The position numbers and the translations under genes were made by a program. The notes beneath the pieces are model-generated. The model was given only the letters and a program-made list of their open reading frames with translations, searched no databases and was not told the origin of the DNA. From Hofstenia miamia (lineage: Eukaryota; Xenacoelomorpha; Acoela), in the NCBI GenBank assembly GCA_004352715.1, contig SCFE01000005.1:3230533-3267728 (forward strand): a stretch of 37,196 nucleotides of DNA. Reading direction: 5' to 3'. Positions 20,895 through 32,614 of the stretch are shown here, piece after piece (position 1 is the stretch's first letter; the number at the start of each line of letters is the position of its first letter).

Positions 20895-22700
20895 TGGAGG
20901 AAGATATAAAACTGCAACCGTATCAATACAGCATGCATGGAGTGAAAACCAAAGAAATGATAATGGCAGACATAATGATTTATAACAATAAAGGGATCAA
21001 TTCAAAAAGAGTGTTAATGCTGTCAAGCATGTGCGGGATAAAAAACGGCAGAGGAAAGGTCACAATACTAAATGCAATGAATCAGAATATCAACATTGAG
21101 AAAGCAAATGTATGAATATTCAGACAATACGTCAGATCTAGTATCAAACCTATTTGGAGAGCAATGGAGGACATCAATGAGCAGAGTAGTTTGTATGGTC
21201 GACTTGAGGAGGTACTCCACACTGCTGACTCAAGGGCGAGTGGACGAAAACCATTGATGTAGCAAGTACTCCCCACAGCCAACTCAAGGGCAGAGGGACA
21301 AAAGATAAAGAGGAAGACCAGTACAAAATACCCGAATTATCGGAAATGGAATACAAACATCTGAGGAGCACAGCACAATTACAACAACTTTGAGAGGTGC
21401 TAGAAGGACACAAATGGATATTCAATTATGGAGAGATAAGTATGGGACAAGCAGTAGGCAAAACACTAAAGATCATCAAAACAACAAACAAACCAATAAA
21501 ACTGCCAGCAAGGCGAGTACCAGAACAGATGAAGGATGAATACAACAGGATACTCAATGAATTAATCAACAACAAAATAATACGACCCAGTAAAAGTCCA
21601 TACACCACACTGACAGTATTCGTGAAGCAGGGAGACACAAACATATGCTATGTATAGACTTCTGAACACTGAACGAAGTAACAAAAAAGGATTCATACCC
21701 ACTGCCCAGGATAGAAGACATGCTATATGAGGCAAGCAAACACAAGTACTTCACATCAATCTACATATGCAAGGCGTATTGGCAGGCAAGAATGGAAGAA
21801 GATATAGAAAAGACAGTGGTCATAAGTCCCTACAGCCTATATGAATGGATATATATATAATGTTTGGTCTATGCAATGCGCCCACAACATTTCAGAGATA
21901 TATAACGAAAGTGCTGAAAAATAAGAAACATAAGATGGAGGATGGAGTAAATGTATACATTGATGACATCATCGTGACTAGCGACATGCTCGAGGAACAC
22001 CTGCAGGAACTAGAACAAACATTATCAATCCTGCAAAAAGCCAATCTGAGAATCAACGGAAATAAATGTGACATTTTAAAAGAAAAGATCATATTTCTGG
22101 GAAAAGTCATCAAGAAAGGACGAATATGTATGAAGGACAATACAAGAGATATGATCAGGAGAATAGAGAAACCGAACAACAAGAAGGACATCCAAAGAAT
22201 AATGGGCTTCTTCAATTACTATGGCACATTTATCCCCAACATTGCAGGGAAGATGGCCAAGATGATGTGGCTGATGAGAAAATCAGTACCATTCATATGG
22301 ACATGGCAGGAGCAGGAGGAGCTGGACAAAATAAAAGAGGAATTAGCAAAATTGCCATCATTAAACACGCCCAATTACAATGAAACCTTTATATTAGACT
22401 GTGATGCTAGCAAGGTAGTGATTGGAGCAACACTGGGTCAACTAAAGGATGGCAAGGAGGTATGCATACAATTCTTTAGTTGCAAGTTGAAATCAAGTGA
22501 AGAGAACTATGGATCAACAAAACTAGAGATGCGGGTCCTGATTAAGAGCATAAAGAAATTTAGGCACTTCTTAATAGGATGACAATTCAGGGTTCACACT
22601 GACAACAGCAGACTTGCATGGCTCAAAAAGTTCTCAGGTGACAAATTCGGAATAGTGTTGAGATGGATCAAAGGAGAGTGCTGCCAAAACAGGCATCAAG
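20895..22700 (+). pseudogene. Pol: protease-RT linker, reverse transcriptase and RNase H (copy 2)
   Basis: It starts with the linker LEEDIKLQPYQYSMHGV, then RT: GEISMGQAVGKTLKI, KPIKLPARRVPEQMKDEYN, RPSKSPYTTLTVFVKQG, DSYPLPRIEDML, FGLCNAPTTFQRYI (21858-21900), the catalytic YIDD at 21956-21967, and ILQKANLRINGNKCD..IIFLG. RT is followed by the thumb/connection block (IMGFFNYYGTFIPNIAGKM) and RNase H (ILDCDASKVVIGATLGQ, Asp at 22397; STKLEMRVL; FRVHTDNSRLAWLKKF). The order is that of Ty3/gypsy Pol. Stops at 21655 and 22580 and frameshifts near 21670 and 21840 break it. The motif A Asp is replaced by Tyr (TAC at 21762-21764), so this RT could not be active even if the frame were intact. Confidence 0.85.
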
Positions 22701-23064
22701 AGATAAATATATATATGACCCTGAAATATGGGATATAAACTTATTGTCTGAATTTAGGAAAATTGAACAAGATGCAACAGGCACTGAGGAAGATAGTGCG
22801 CCAAACCTGAAAACCTGAGGAGATGACCACGTCAAACCCACAGAGAAGGATATGAAGACAATCTCAAACCAGACGTCCAATGGAAGACAGAAGGGATGAG
22901 AACCAAACCACATCAAAGGCACAGAGTGAGAAAGCATCTGAGTAGTCCCCAAGGTTGATTCGAGGGCAGTGAGACAAAAAGACCTAATGCCTCTCCCACT
23001 GGAGATCTGCATTGCCAATTATAAGCTATCAAAGAGAACTTCCAAAATGGTAGAATGACCATAT
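22701..23064 (+). other. Spacer between RNase H and ORF3, no integrase seen
   Basis: In Ty3/gypsy elements the integrase (HHCC zinc finger and DD35E core, about 400 codons) should start here. The 360 bp present contain short interrupted frames (KYIYDPEIWDINLLSEF near 22700; VVPKVDSRAVRQKDLMPL near 22945) and nothing that resembles those motifs. Confidence 0.55.
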
Positions 23065-26030
23065 ATGCGCAGCACAGTTCATGTAACATTCGATGACAAC
23101 TTCACATTAGAAACAGCCTAAGCAATCATGGCATATATAGACCAGATTGTGAAGAAACTGGAAATTAACATTGATAAAGACAATCTAACTATCATTCACA
23201 TCCTAAAAGAAAAAGAGTATAATAAAAATCTGGAAAAACAGATAGATCAAATGTTAAGAATGGCTAGAGTGCAGGGCATAAGAGTAGTAATCATGGGAAG
23301 AACAGCAATCACAGAACTACCACTGTTCCTGAGAGAACTACAGATACAGGTTGAAAATGTGTTCCTATGGGAGAAACTAACAATGGAAGCAAAGGTCGTG
23401 GAACTAATTCACCTAGACTTTCCAATTGATTACTGGGTAGCCTATTGTAGACTAAGGGTAGACCCATGCATAGCCATTGATTTAATTAAGCAGGTGAAAA
23501 CAATAGAAATGACAACACATGCCAAAGGCATAGAAAGAGAAAACACACGGTACATCAAGTGCAGTCTCACACAATGGCAGGAACATATAAAAAGGATACA
23601 AGAAATATGGAAGGAAATGAAGCTACAGAAGAAGACGGAAGAAAAATGGCAAGAAGTACATATTGAGGCTCCGTCAAAAAAATACCATAAGACTGTTGAA
23701 GTAGCACTATCAGAAATCAAAAGAGCATAAGAGTTAAACTCAAAAATATGTTATTCGAGGAAAAGAACGCCCCAGAAATAAGATTCAGAACTTTGGCATG
23801 GATTTTAGAGGAATTGAGGCTACCAATTTCCAGAGCAGGATGCCATAGATAAGCAAAGGCAAAGAGATACGAGATAGCTCTATCCCCAGTGAACATGCAG
23901 ACGAAAAATTGGTTGTTAAAGGGGCATGTGGAGAAGTTGACAAAAAGATGAAACCGATGCAAGNTTGAAGTAGCACTATCAGAAATCAACAGGGCACATG
24001 AGTTAAACTCAACAAAAGATTTCAAAAATATGTTATTCAAGGAAAAGAACGCCCCAGAAATAAGATTCAGAAATTTGGCATGGATTTTAGTGATTTTCAC
24101 AACACAAGAACAGGAATTGAGGCAACCAATTTCCAGAGCAGGACGCCATAGGTTAGCAAAGGCGAATAGATATGAGATAGCTCTATCCCCAGTGAACACG
24201 CAGACGAAAAATTGGTTGTTGAAGGGGAACATAGAGAAGTTGACATCCCCAGAGAAATAGATGAAACCAATGCAAGAGATCAAAAAGCTCATCAGTAGAC
24301 TGATTATTAACAAAAGCCCATTAGGAAGAATGTCAATGGTGGATATAGCAAATAAAACAGGGATCGTGCCAGAAGAGATAACAATATTCAATGAGCCCAT
24401 GATGAAATACATGTGGGGTGCTACATCTGAAGCATGACTAAGACAAGTCGAGACAGAACCCTGGATAACAACAAAGAAAATCATCAAATGGAAAATCATA
24501 GACACAAAAGAAATCATAACCATGATGAAAAATAAAGAGATACAATGAACAGAAATGATGTGAAGGGGAGGCATAACTAAACTGGTGGAATTCTGCAAGA
24601 TGACAACAAAAACACAAAAAGAGATGTTGGAGGAGGAAGAATTGTTTACGTCAACACAGCTAATATTGTAACCAAAAACGCAGCAACAAATAGACAGAAT
24701 AAACATAGAGAAATGGGGAGCCTCTACACTGGAACAAGTGATGGAATTGATTGATACAGATGACAAGAGATTTTTAGTTGATATAAAAATAACGAAAGAG
24801 AAAGAAAAGATTTGCTCTAGGAATTACCAATACATAAAGGAGGAGTAAACAGTAGCAATAATGAAGCTGATGTTCACAGAAGCATTCATGGAAACCAAAT
24901 TGGAAGAGATGCTGAAACTGTACAATCAACTAGCAGTGGACATAGAATGCATCACATCAAAATTAGAAGTGAATGATGAGATCAGAGTGAGGATGAACAG
25001 GAAAGGCTTAAAGCAAATATTCTGGGAATCACTGAAAGAAAGTAAAATGAACTATCCAGCCACGAACAGATTAGCAATGGCACCAACAACATCACAAGAT
25101 TATAGAGAAATAGAGCAAACAATAAAAATTGAAATCCTCATGCACCCCAACACAAACAGTATCAATCCTAATGGTACTCCCATGATGGAGGATACTGAAA
25201 AACGTGAAGATCACCAAAACTTTCTTACATGAATATAAAACATATGTGAATATGAAAAAAGATGCAAAAGCAATAATTGAACAAGATGATTATAAAAAGA
25301 CAAAAGAAATACTATTAAAAAATGATAACAAAGAAAGAGTATATGTTGAGGGAGTGATACCTTCTTACCAACTATACACTCAAGGCAAACCAATACATGA
25401 ACAGTTGAAAGTGCTGCGAGAGGAAATTTACAAACAGACAACAAAGACGATCATGCTGTTCTTGGGAGTAAATGACGTGTGTGGTTAGATTTATGGGATA
25501 AAGAGTACTGCTTCTATGATGTCACAAAAAGAGTGGAGATAGTAACAATGGTAAGACTAAATAAGAACGATCCAGCAACAATAATAGAGGAGGAAGTGAG
25601 AGAAAACATAAGCTTCTTTTACAAGGACATGGCAAACACAAGAAGCCTCAGGAGAGTGTTCACATTCTTTTACCCAAACACAATGGTATGTGAGGAAATG
25701 GCGCACACTAGCAGAGCAGATGCGTAGATGATATTGATGATAGCAATAAAAGGGATTCATCTATATAACAAATTCTATAAGATCTTCTCAGATAAAATGA
25801 ATGAACTCTAAGAGATAACACCAATATCTGAAAACATCAAAGAAGGTAAATTCCTGTGATACCACAGGGCAGTGGAGAGTGAGACAGTATTGAAAATAAC
25901 CAAACAACCAGAATTTGCAACAACAAGTTAGAGTGATCCCCAAGCAGAAACAATAATTAGAAAAGTAGACGAGTTAGTCCACAGAGAACATGCAGTGCTA
26001 AAAATAACGCAAGCTGAGCAGGGTGTGTAG
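23065..26030 (+). pseudogene. ORF3, copy 2: long unrecognised protein between RNase H and the 3' LTR
   Basis: A nearly continuous coding stretch of about 850-950 codons once small stops and a repeated 265-bp segment (23697-23963 against 23965-24260, around a single N) are allowed for. It starts around VHVTFDDNFTLETA (23068-23109) and continues AYIDQIVKKLEINI, GIRVVIMGRTAITELPLFL, LDFPIDYWVAYCRLRVDP and WQEHIKRIQEIWKEM, then the part shared with copy 1 (24610-25860). The final frame reaches a TAG at 26028-26030, in the first bases of the LTR. I do not recognise the family. It is hydrophilic and helical, with no signal peptide or membrane anchor, which argues against a standard env. It has no integrase motif. 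Two alignable copies suggest a genuine component of the element; its role is unknown. Confidence 0.6.
26012..26025 (+). promoter_or_regulatory. Polypurine tract before the 3' LTR
   Basis: GCTGAGCAGGGTG abuts TGTAG of the 3' LTR. It is less purine-pure than the copy at 15018-15031. Confidence 0.4.
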
Positions 26031-27179
26031 CATAATATAAAAAATAATGATGCTAATAAAGAAAGAAGATCAGATGATTAGTTGAAACTAAGACTGAATT
26101 ATGATTGTTAAATAGAAAAACAATTTAAGTTTAATAATAAGATTATCTTTGTAAATGCAACCAAGTAATAACATAGCAAATTAGTACTTTTTGTCGAATT
26201 TTGACCAAACAAAGGGGGCGAATTCACTTCCATTATTTTTAGCCATTTTGGCAGACGAACAAATTTGAATTTTAAATTAACAGGTACTTTTTGAATTCAA
26301 CTATAAATAGAGTGTAAATCAATTTGGAATTTGTTGAAGTAAATTCTTTGAAAATCGTATCTTTAGATTTTATATCAGTTTGCTTATTTATACAGAATGT
26401 CAAGCTAAATGGTAAGTGCAGTAGTAGTGGTTTGGGAACACATTGGGAGTGACTCTAGGGTCCTTGATCCAAACCATGAACCTGCATTTATGTTAGGTAT
26501 ACGAATAGGAGTTTTTCTCCATTTAGCTGGCTATTGATTGAATCATTTACATGTAACCAATAATTAACATCGGTGAAAAAAGGGCTGGATAGCCTACCGT
26601 AGGTTATACATATTTTATCTTATAGACTTAGGTGACCTATAATAGACTAAAAAAAAGACCGAGCATGTATTATGTTATTTAAATGCAAGGTAGGAAGCTG
26701 CAAGTTATTAAGTAACTTATTTTTATTAACTTAATTAAAGCCAATAGTTTTCGGTAATGGCAAAAGTAATAATTATTAAGCAGCTAGTGACATTGCTAGG
26801 TTGCGAAGTGACATAAATACACAATACAAATTGAGTTTAAGTCAGTTACAATTAGCATTGAGAACTACACCGAGCTAGGATAGGGAACACATAAGAACTT
26901 TGTTGAGCTGTGGTTGGGAGGTACCTACTTCAACAATGGAAACACAAATGAGGTGATGCAGAGATCAGAGTCGGCTGGAGGCCACCTATACATCAATCAC
27001 AGAGAAGGGCTATGATGGCAAAGTACCTAAAAAGTATTCAGTTATTTCAGTTAAATGAAGATTAACAGAAATATATGCAACAGGTAGCTAATATGTGTAC
27101 ATCCCTACCCAAATAGAAAAGGGAATAATAATTTAAAGAATCATTTAACCTATATCAACACTTGGTAGCAGATGCAACA
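26026..27179 (+). mobile_element. 3' LTR of the composite element (subfamily I)
   Basis: This 1154-bp LTR starts TGTAGCATAAT and ends GATGCAACA. TATAAATAG lies at 26302-26310. The right flank ATTG (27180-27183) matches the left flank of the 5' LTR. Substitutions relative to the 5' LTR are scattered along its length, so the insertion is not recent. Confidence 0.85.
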
Positions 27180-27183
27180 ATTG

Positions 27184-28330
27184 TGTGCAAAAACTGGTGT
27201 GAATTTCAGTGTGTGACATAGCATATTACAATTGTTGGGGGCAACACCACATATTTTCCCACTGCAATGGCAGTGATCAATCACCTTTTCATCTTTCCTC
27301 AGATGGCTTTGTGAAGAAAACACAATATTTGGCACAAAGTTCTTTGCAACATATGCTTTAAATTAAATTTTCTCATTGGGTTGAGGGAATGTAATTGTGG
27401 GCTCAGCATTGCAATTACACTTCTTTTGATTTTTCCCCAAATTTTCCCTACTTCTAAAGCCAGAAAGGCATTTAGTGCAAAAGAAAAGTGATTTCTATTT
27501 TTAAATAATGTAGGCAGGCATTCATGTTGGTAATTGCCACATAATGACATTTTTTATCTTCTTCTAACAGCAGAAGGTTTGCTTTTTGTTGATGGGAGCT
27601 TGTAGAGATGTAAGCAGGCACCAAAGAATTTTCATTGAGGCTGTACACATTTACAGATATTTTATTTAAATCCTCAAACCTGAAGATGTCATTGATTGAC
27701 ATGGGAAATGATAGCCCAGAAAATTTCAGTGGTGGCAAGAACTTGTTGACAAGTACTATTAAGCTTTTGTTTAAAATTTTGGGTGGAAGCAAGCCAGAAC
27801 AGCATATAAGAAACATTTATTTGTTTGTGGTTAACAAGAAAGTTATTCTTCTTCAAATAATGAGGTAAGGGATTGTAGCTGCCAGCTCTTGTTGGTCAAT
27901 ACTTGGCAGGCTTATCTGATTAATATTTTTCGGCACCCAATTGGAGCCATTTGCTGCATAAACTGTAATGTAATTAGCAATTCCATCTAACATTTACAGA
28001 AAATCTGTTTGTTGTAAGCCACTACTAAAGACAAATACAGAAGAGCTGGTTGGGCATAGCACTACACTTTTTATCTCACCATTTTCCTCTTTCACCAGCT
28101 CCACTTTACATAAGAGGTACACTTTTGATGAGAAGCACTTTGATATATCCTCCTGAATAATTTCTGTAATTTGAGGGTGAAGAGTAGAAAATGCAGAATA
28201 AACATCAATACATGACAATGAACTACTTTGATAACAAGCAAAACTACCATGGCAAGCTGTCTCCATTTTAGTAAAAGTTGTGTTTGGAATGACATTTGAC
28301 GTTTCAAAGTTAGGTGACAATAAAACTTCT
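27184..28330 (-). pseudogene. Polinton/Maverick-type DNA polymerase B, N-terminal part
   Basis: Read from 28320 downward: a helical region (ITEIIQEDISKCFSSKVYLL), ANGSNWVPKNINQISL (near 27910-27955), FPMSINDIFRFEDLN (27664-27708) with ISVNVYSLNENSLVPAYIS, then an HNH-like Cys/His block DHCHCSGKICGVAPNNCN (27225-27278), and KFTPVFAHN at the LTR junction. This order is characteristic of the pre-exonuclease region of Polinton-type protein-primed polymerases. The frame continues in 11150-12333 once the LTR block and one ATTG are left out. Internal stops and frameshifts (for example near 27475 and 27850) make it a pseudogene. Confidence 0.75.
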
Positions 28331-28379
28331 ACATGTTTGAAAAATAAAGTTTACACAAGGGACATAGACAAATTTCATC

Positions 28380-28475
28380 CTTTTCATGGGCTGTTTCTAT
28401 GTGAGAGTGCATAGACAACAGGTTTGTGTCAGTAAATCTGCATTCACTGCATGAATAAAGCTTCATTGAACCAGA
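28380..28475 (-). pseudogene. C2H2 zinc-finger segment upstream of the polymerase fragment
   Basis: The minus strand reads YSCSECRFTDTNLLSMHSH followed by IETAH, a full C2H2 finger (CX2CX12HX4H). A partial second finger follows (LCPLCKLYF), broken by a stop. It lies directly upstream of the polymerase frame and was probably part of the same protein or gene. Confidence 0.55.
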
Positions 28476-28798
28476 ATGTCTAAAAGCCCATATAAGTACA
28501 TGGAAACTTAAAATTTAATAAATTATATTTGAAACTTTTATTCTAGTGAAAATAGTTTAATAAACAATGAAAAGAAAATATGTTAATTTACAAGGGTAAT
28601 AAAATAAATTGCAAAATCTATTTTTAAGAGCTAGTTGTACATAATAAAGAAATGAAATTTAGCAAAAATGATTACTGAAAATCAATAAATTGTAAATGTT
28701 AGAAATTAGTGGGATTGTGCAAAATCAATAATTAAACTTTATCATAGAATGGAAAAACACATAATAGCAAGTATAAATGTGTAATATAACTAGATAAA

Positions 28799-28993
28799 CT
28801 AAAAACAAAATGCATACCAGGGAAGAGCTACACTATCATCAACTTTCCCAGACTGTTGGTAGGTGGCACTATATGTATTGGCAGCCATCACTGAAGAGTA
28901 TTTTTCAGAAAGGTTCCTTAAAAATTCAGTTTGGAAGATCCTTGAGCATACATTTTCTAAGTGTGAAAGAGAAGTAATATCCATGAGAGTCAA
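28799..28993 (-). CDS. Hypothetical 64-codon ORF, possibly a further upstream piece
   Basis: The ORF begins MTLMDITSLSHLENVCSRIF and has balanced composition, unlike its AT-rich surroundings. It has the same strand as the polymerase pseudogene. I do not recognise it; it could be an exon, a Polinton remnant or chance. Confidence 0.25.
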   Translation of the reverse strand: MTLMDITSLSHLENVCSRIFQTEFLRNLSEKYSSVMAANTYSATYQQSGKVDDSVALPWYAFCF

Positions 28994-30860
28994 AATGAAA
29001 TGAAAATTGTATTACTCCCACCTCCCAATTAAAGAGTTATGCCCCACTCATGCAATTAAACTGAAATTTTATTGGATGGTGAGTGAGTAAATTTACCCTG
29101 AAAATTTGAATATATGGAAGTTAGAATAAATGATTGACAGAAATGGGTTGACACAAAACTATGAGTAACAAAAATGTATTATCTCAATGTAAAACAGAGT
29201 TTTCAAATAAAGTAAATCAACAAGGAATGTTATTACCCAACAAAAGTTTATTTTAAGTTATAAACCCTCATTTATAGCTGAGAAGAAGTGTGCAATTGTA
29301 TAACAGTTAATTGAAGTTACTCTCATATAAAAGTAGTGAAAGAATATTTATTGACAAATGACATTTACATAGCAGCAACAGTGACTACTTCAATGTTTAG
29401 CAGAAAACATATATGTGTGAAAAGGAATTGTAAGCTTTTGCAATAGTATTAAGGTGTTAATGAGATGTCCAATAAAGAACATTATTTTTGTTGCATGAAA
29501 TGAATGTCCTTGTTGTAACTTTATTAACAGTACACAGTTTTAAGAAAGCATGAATGTCATGTATACATGGTTCCACAAAAAGTAAAAATGTTTGCAATTA
29601 ATTATCCATTTTACCAACATTGTTATTTGATAATCACAAATCAATATATAATGAAATTTCAAATTGAATCAATTGTTTAAATGCTGTTAATCACATTTGA
29701 CAGAAAGTACATGAACCCAAAAGATTACATTTACTCAGTTTTATTAAATATATATTTGTATGCTTTTTGAAATTATATTAAACACTCTGGAAATAGCTAT
29801 TGTTATAAAAAATAAATGTGAGAAACAAAGTTTTTTAAATAGCAGTATATATTCTCAATTGTTTAATATATTATAAAATATAGACAGCAAATTCTAAGAG
29901 TTCAAAATAAATTTAACATGAATTCATTTTTGTAAATATCTGCTAAATTATAATTATTTGAAAATTCAAATCAGTGTTGAAAGGACCCCAGCATTTAAAA
30001 TCAAATGAAATTTTCATCAAAGAGAAAACCCAAGTCAGTGCAATGTGAATATAGTGATAGCAGTAACAATACATGTTTCCTATATTCATGTAGATTTATT
30101 ATGATATGTGAAAAGCATTTTATTAGTTAGCCCACGTTATTATATATTTCCAATTGAGAAAAGCCCTAAAATTTTATGTGCTATTTGAAATCAATTAAGT
30201 TGTATATATGAATTAATGCCATATCATAGAATCAGTTTGCACAAATGTCTGAATAAATTGCTTTAGTATTTAGATGGTACTAAAAAATTATGGGTTGTGA
30301 AAATAATATATTTGAGAATATTGTGATAACAACACTTAAAAACTGTTATAGAAAATCATTATCAAAGAAAGCAGTGTTGTTCAAGACTTTTTAAAAAATA
30401 TGAAAGAAAAATGCTTTTAAGACATTTAAGGACAGGCATTTATGAACAGACATTTTCAGAAATATTATAAAAATACATTAAAATAACAAAGATTAATCAC
30501 TCTATAATTTAAAGAATCAAAATTATAGTACCAGTTTAATATTTAAACAGTGAAAAATGTAGAATATTTTACAATCACTTGTGAATATACATTATGAAAT
30601 TGATTGAATTTGTAACCATTCTATAAAATATAGCATAAAAGAAACATTACTACAGCCAAAACTCAGATAAATAAATTGAAAAAGCAAGTGACATTCTCTA
30701 TCATAAAGTTTAACAAGCAGTTAGAATTAGAACTATGTCAATGTAATTTGTAATAACCAGTTTTTGTACGAATGATTGTGATTAAATACTAACAAATTTC
30801 CTATTAAAATGCATTCTTAATGTTTTCCAAATGTTAAATATTATTATGATATAGATGTAT
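28994..30860. other. AT-rich stretch, nothing recognised
   Basis: About 1.9 kb of very AT-rich DNA with dense stops on both strands. I see no gene, RNA or repeat array. Confidence 0.6.
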
Positions 30861-32022
30861 TGTAGCATCACCCAAAAGAAATAAGCTGCAAATAAGAGAT
30901 TAGCGTCAAATGATTAATAGTGATGAAATATAATTAGAAATATGATTGTAAAAATTTAGTTAATTATCTTATTCATTTTGTAAGATGCAACCAAGTTACA
31001 ATATTGTACATTCTGAGAAAAATACCAGAGCTGATTAAGTATTATTTGAGAAATTGTAACAAGCGAAATTATGCTTACATAAGAACAGCCATATTTGCAG
31101 AAGATTAATTCAAATTTCAAAATCAGCAGGTACTTAAAACTTTTTAAATAAATAGCCTAGAATTTAAGAGAAATTTGATGAACAATAAATTCTTCGGAGT
31201 TATTTTATTTTTCATTCTTCATTTATCTGGTTTGATATTTAATTAAATGTTCAGCTAAGCAAGTTGTGTCGAGTAGTGGCTGGATTCCATCACGGGAGCG
31301 ATTCAAAGGGTCCTTGTGCCAGTCATGAAACCACACTTAGGTTATGAATAGGAGTTTTTTTATTCTTGCTTAGTCTGACTACTGATCAATACATGTACAT
31401 TTTAATAGATGCTTGAAATGGCTGGATAGCCAAACCCTAGGGATATATATCTTTTATTAATAGTAGGAGACTTGACTATAATCGACCGAATAAATGACTT
31501 TACATGTATTGTTATTAAATGTAAGTATAGGAAACTGCAACATATTAATTAATTTCTAAAGCCAGTAATTTTACAGTAATGGCTACTTTAATATTAAATA
31601 ACTGCAGTTAGTGTCAATGCCCGGTTGCTTTACTTATTCAATCCAACAAACACTTTACAAAATTGAGTTTAAGTCAGTTACATCTTGACGTGAGTACATG
31701 CACTGAGCTAATGTAGGGTACACATAATTAATTCCCATTGAGCTGAGATGGTGCAGTGGACTTGGTCAATAGTTCATGAAGGAGGAGAACTGTGGTGTGG
31801 AGATCAGCTTCGGGCAGTAGCCCACAGATGATTCAATGAGGAAATGTCACATGGCTTTGTCACCTAAACAGTGATGATTAGTACTCAATTAACCTAACCA
31901 GTTAAACAAAGAGGAAACGTCTGGCAGTTTACTACATCAGTAAATCCTCACCCACCATTTATTTGAGTGATAGTTATTAACAATAATACACTGTGCAAAT
32001 AGGCCAGGTGGAGGATGTTACA
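30861..32022 (+). mobile_element. Solo LTR, Ty3/mdg1-like family (subfamily II)
   Basis: This 1162-bp LTR starts TGTAGCATCACCC and ends GAGGATGTTACA. It is flanked by GTAT at 30857-30860 and 32023-32026, a 4-bp target duplication. It follows the LTR at 4449 along its length, including CAGCAGGTACTT (31124-31135) with a weakened TATA block (AATAAATAG), and the GGGCAG..GCCC segment near 31815. No internal region adjoins it. Confidence 0.85.
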
Positions 32023-32614
32023 GTATAATTATAAAAGAATGCATTAATAAAAGATAATTGCTTACTGTAGTTAAAAGCGAATTTTGATAGCAAATTTGAG
32101 CAAATAAAAGAACAAAGGAGTGAATGTCAGCCAATCAAATTTGAACTTAACAAGGTTGGTCAATTCATTATCTTATGGCCATAAAATATTATCTCACAAT
32201 AGTCATAAATGTTTGAAATTCACTTAATTAAGATTTTTCATTTAAGATAATTTGATTTTTGATCAAACACTATAATTCAAATCTCTTAGAAAAAAAATGT
32301 AAAAATAAATTAATAAAATAATTAACTTGAAAATATAAATTTATCAAAAAATATTATAATAAAATAATTGAAAAGAAAAATTATTTTTAAAAATTAACAT
32401 GTTTTTTTTCAAAAAGTTTATATCACTAGACCATTCCTTAGTTCTAGTTTTATGTTATGCAGGTACCTTTAAAACCTACCTTGAAATGTAGCAGCTTGGA
32501 ATTTCAGGAATGCATTACATATGACGTCATTTCTATTAAATAACTAACCATGGGACATTATTTTTACCAGAAATCTTTAAAACCTGCTTTGTACTTTTTA
32601 TAGGTAAATTTATA
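32023..32614. other. AT-rich spacer
   Basis: Very AT-rich, with A/T homopolymer runs near 32280-32410. No gene seen. A palindromic TGACGTCA occurs near 32522. Confidence 0.5.

Larger units (their letters stand above)
12338..27179 (+). mobile_element. Composite Ty3/mdg1-like LTR retrotransposon block inserted in the polymerase pseudogene
   Basis: The outer LTRs start at 12338 and end at 27179 and are flanked by ATTG (12334-12337 and 27180-27183). The polymerase reading frame broken at 12333 resumes after 27183, so the block as a whole occupies one insertion site. Inside, the order is LTR, PBS, ORF3 copy 1, LTR, gag, protease, RT start, LTR remnants of a second subfamily, PBS, gag copy 2, RT-RNase H, ORF3 copy 2, LTR. 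14.8 kb is too long for one element. It may be a tandem array from recombination with a second element nested in it, or repeat copies stitched together by the assembler: single Ns occur at 13616, 19367, 20894 and 23964. A 4-bp duplication and a tRNA-Arg PBS are features of the mdg1/412 lineage. Confidence 0.75.

Noticed and set aside
22701-23064. Possible integrase remnant
   Set aside because: In all three forward frames I found no HHCC finger, DD35E spacing or other integrase block; too short in any case.
23717-24766. Minus-strand ORF of 349 codons, Ser/Phe/Ile-rich
   Set aside because: It is antisense to ORF3, whose plus strand is conserved between two copies; it also spans the single N at 23964.
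32520-32530. TGACGTCA palindrome (also near 36469) as a CRE promoter site
   Set aside because: An 8-mer alone, with no gene nearby, is not enough evidence.
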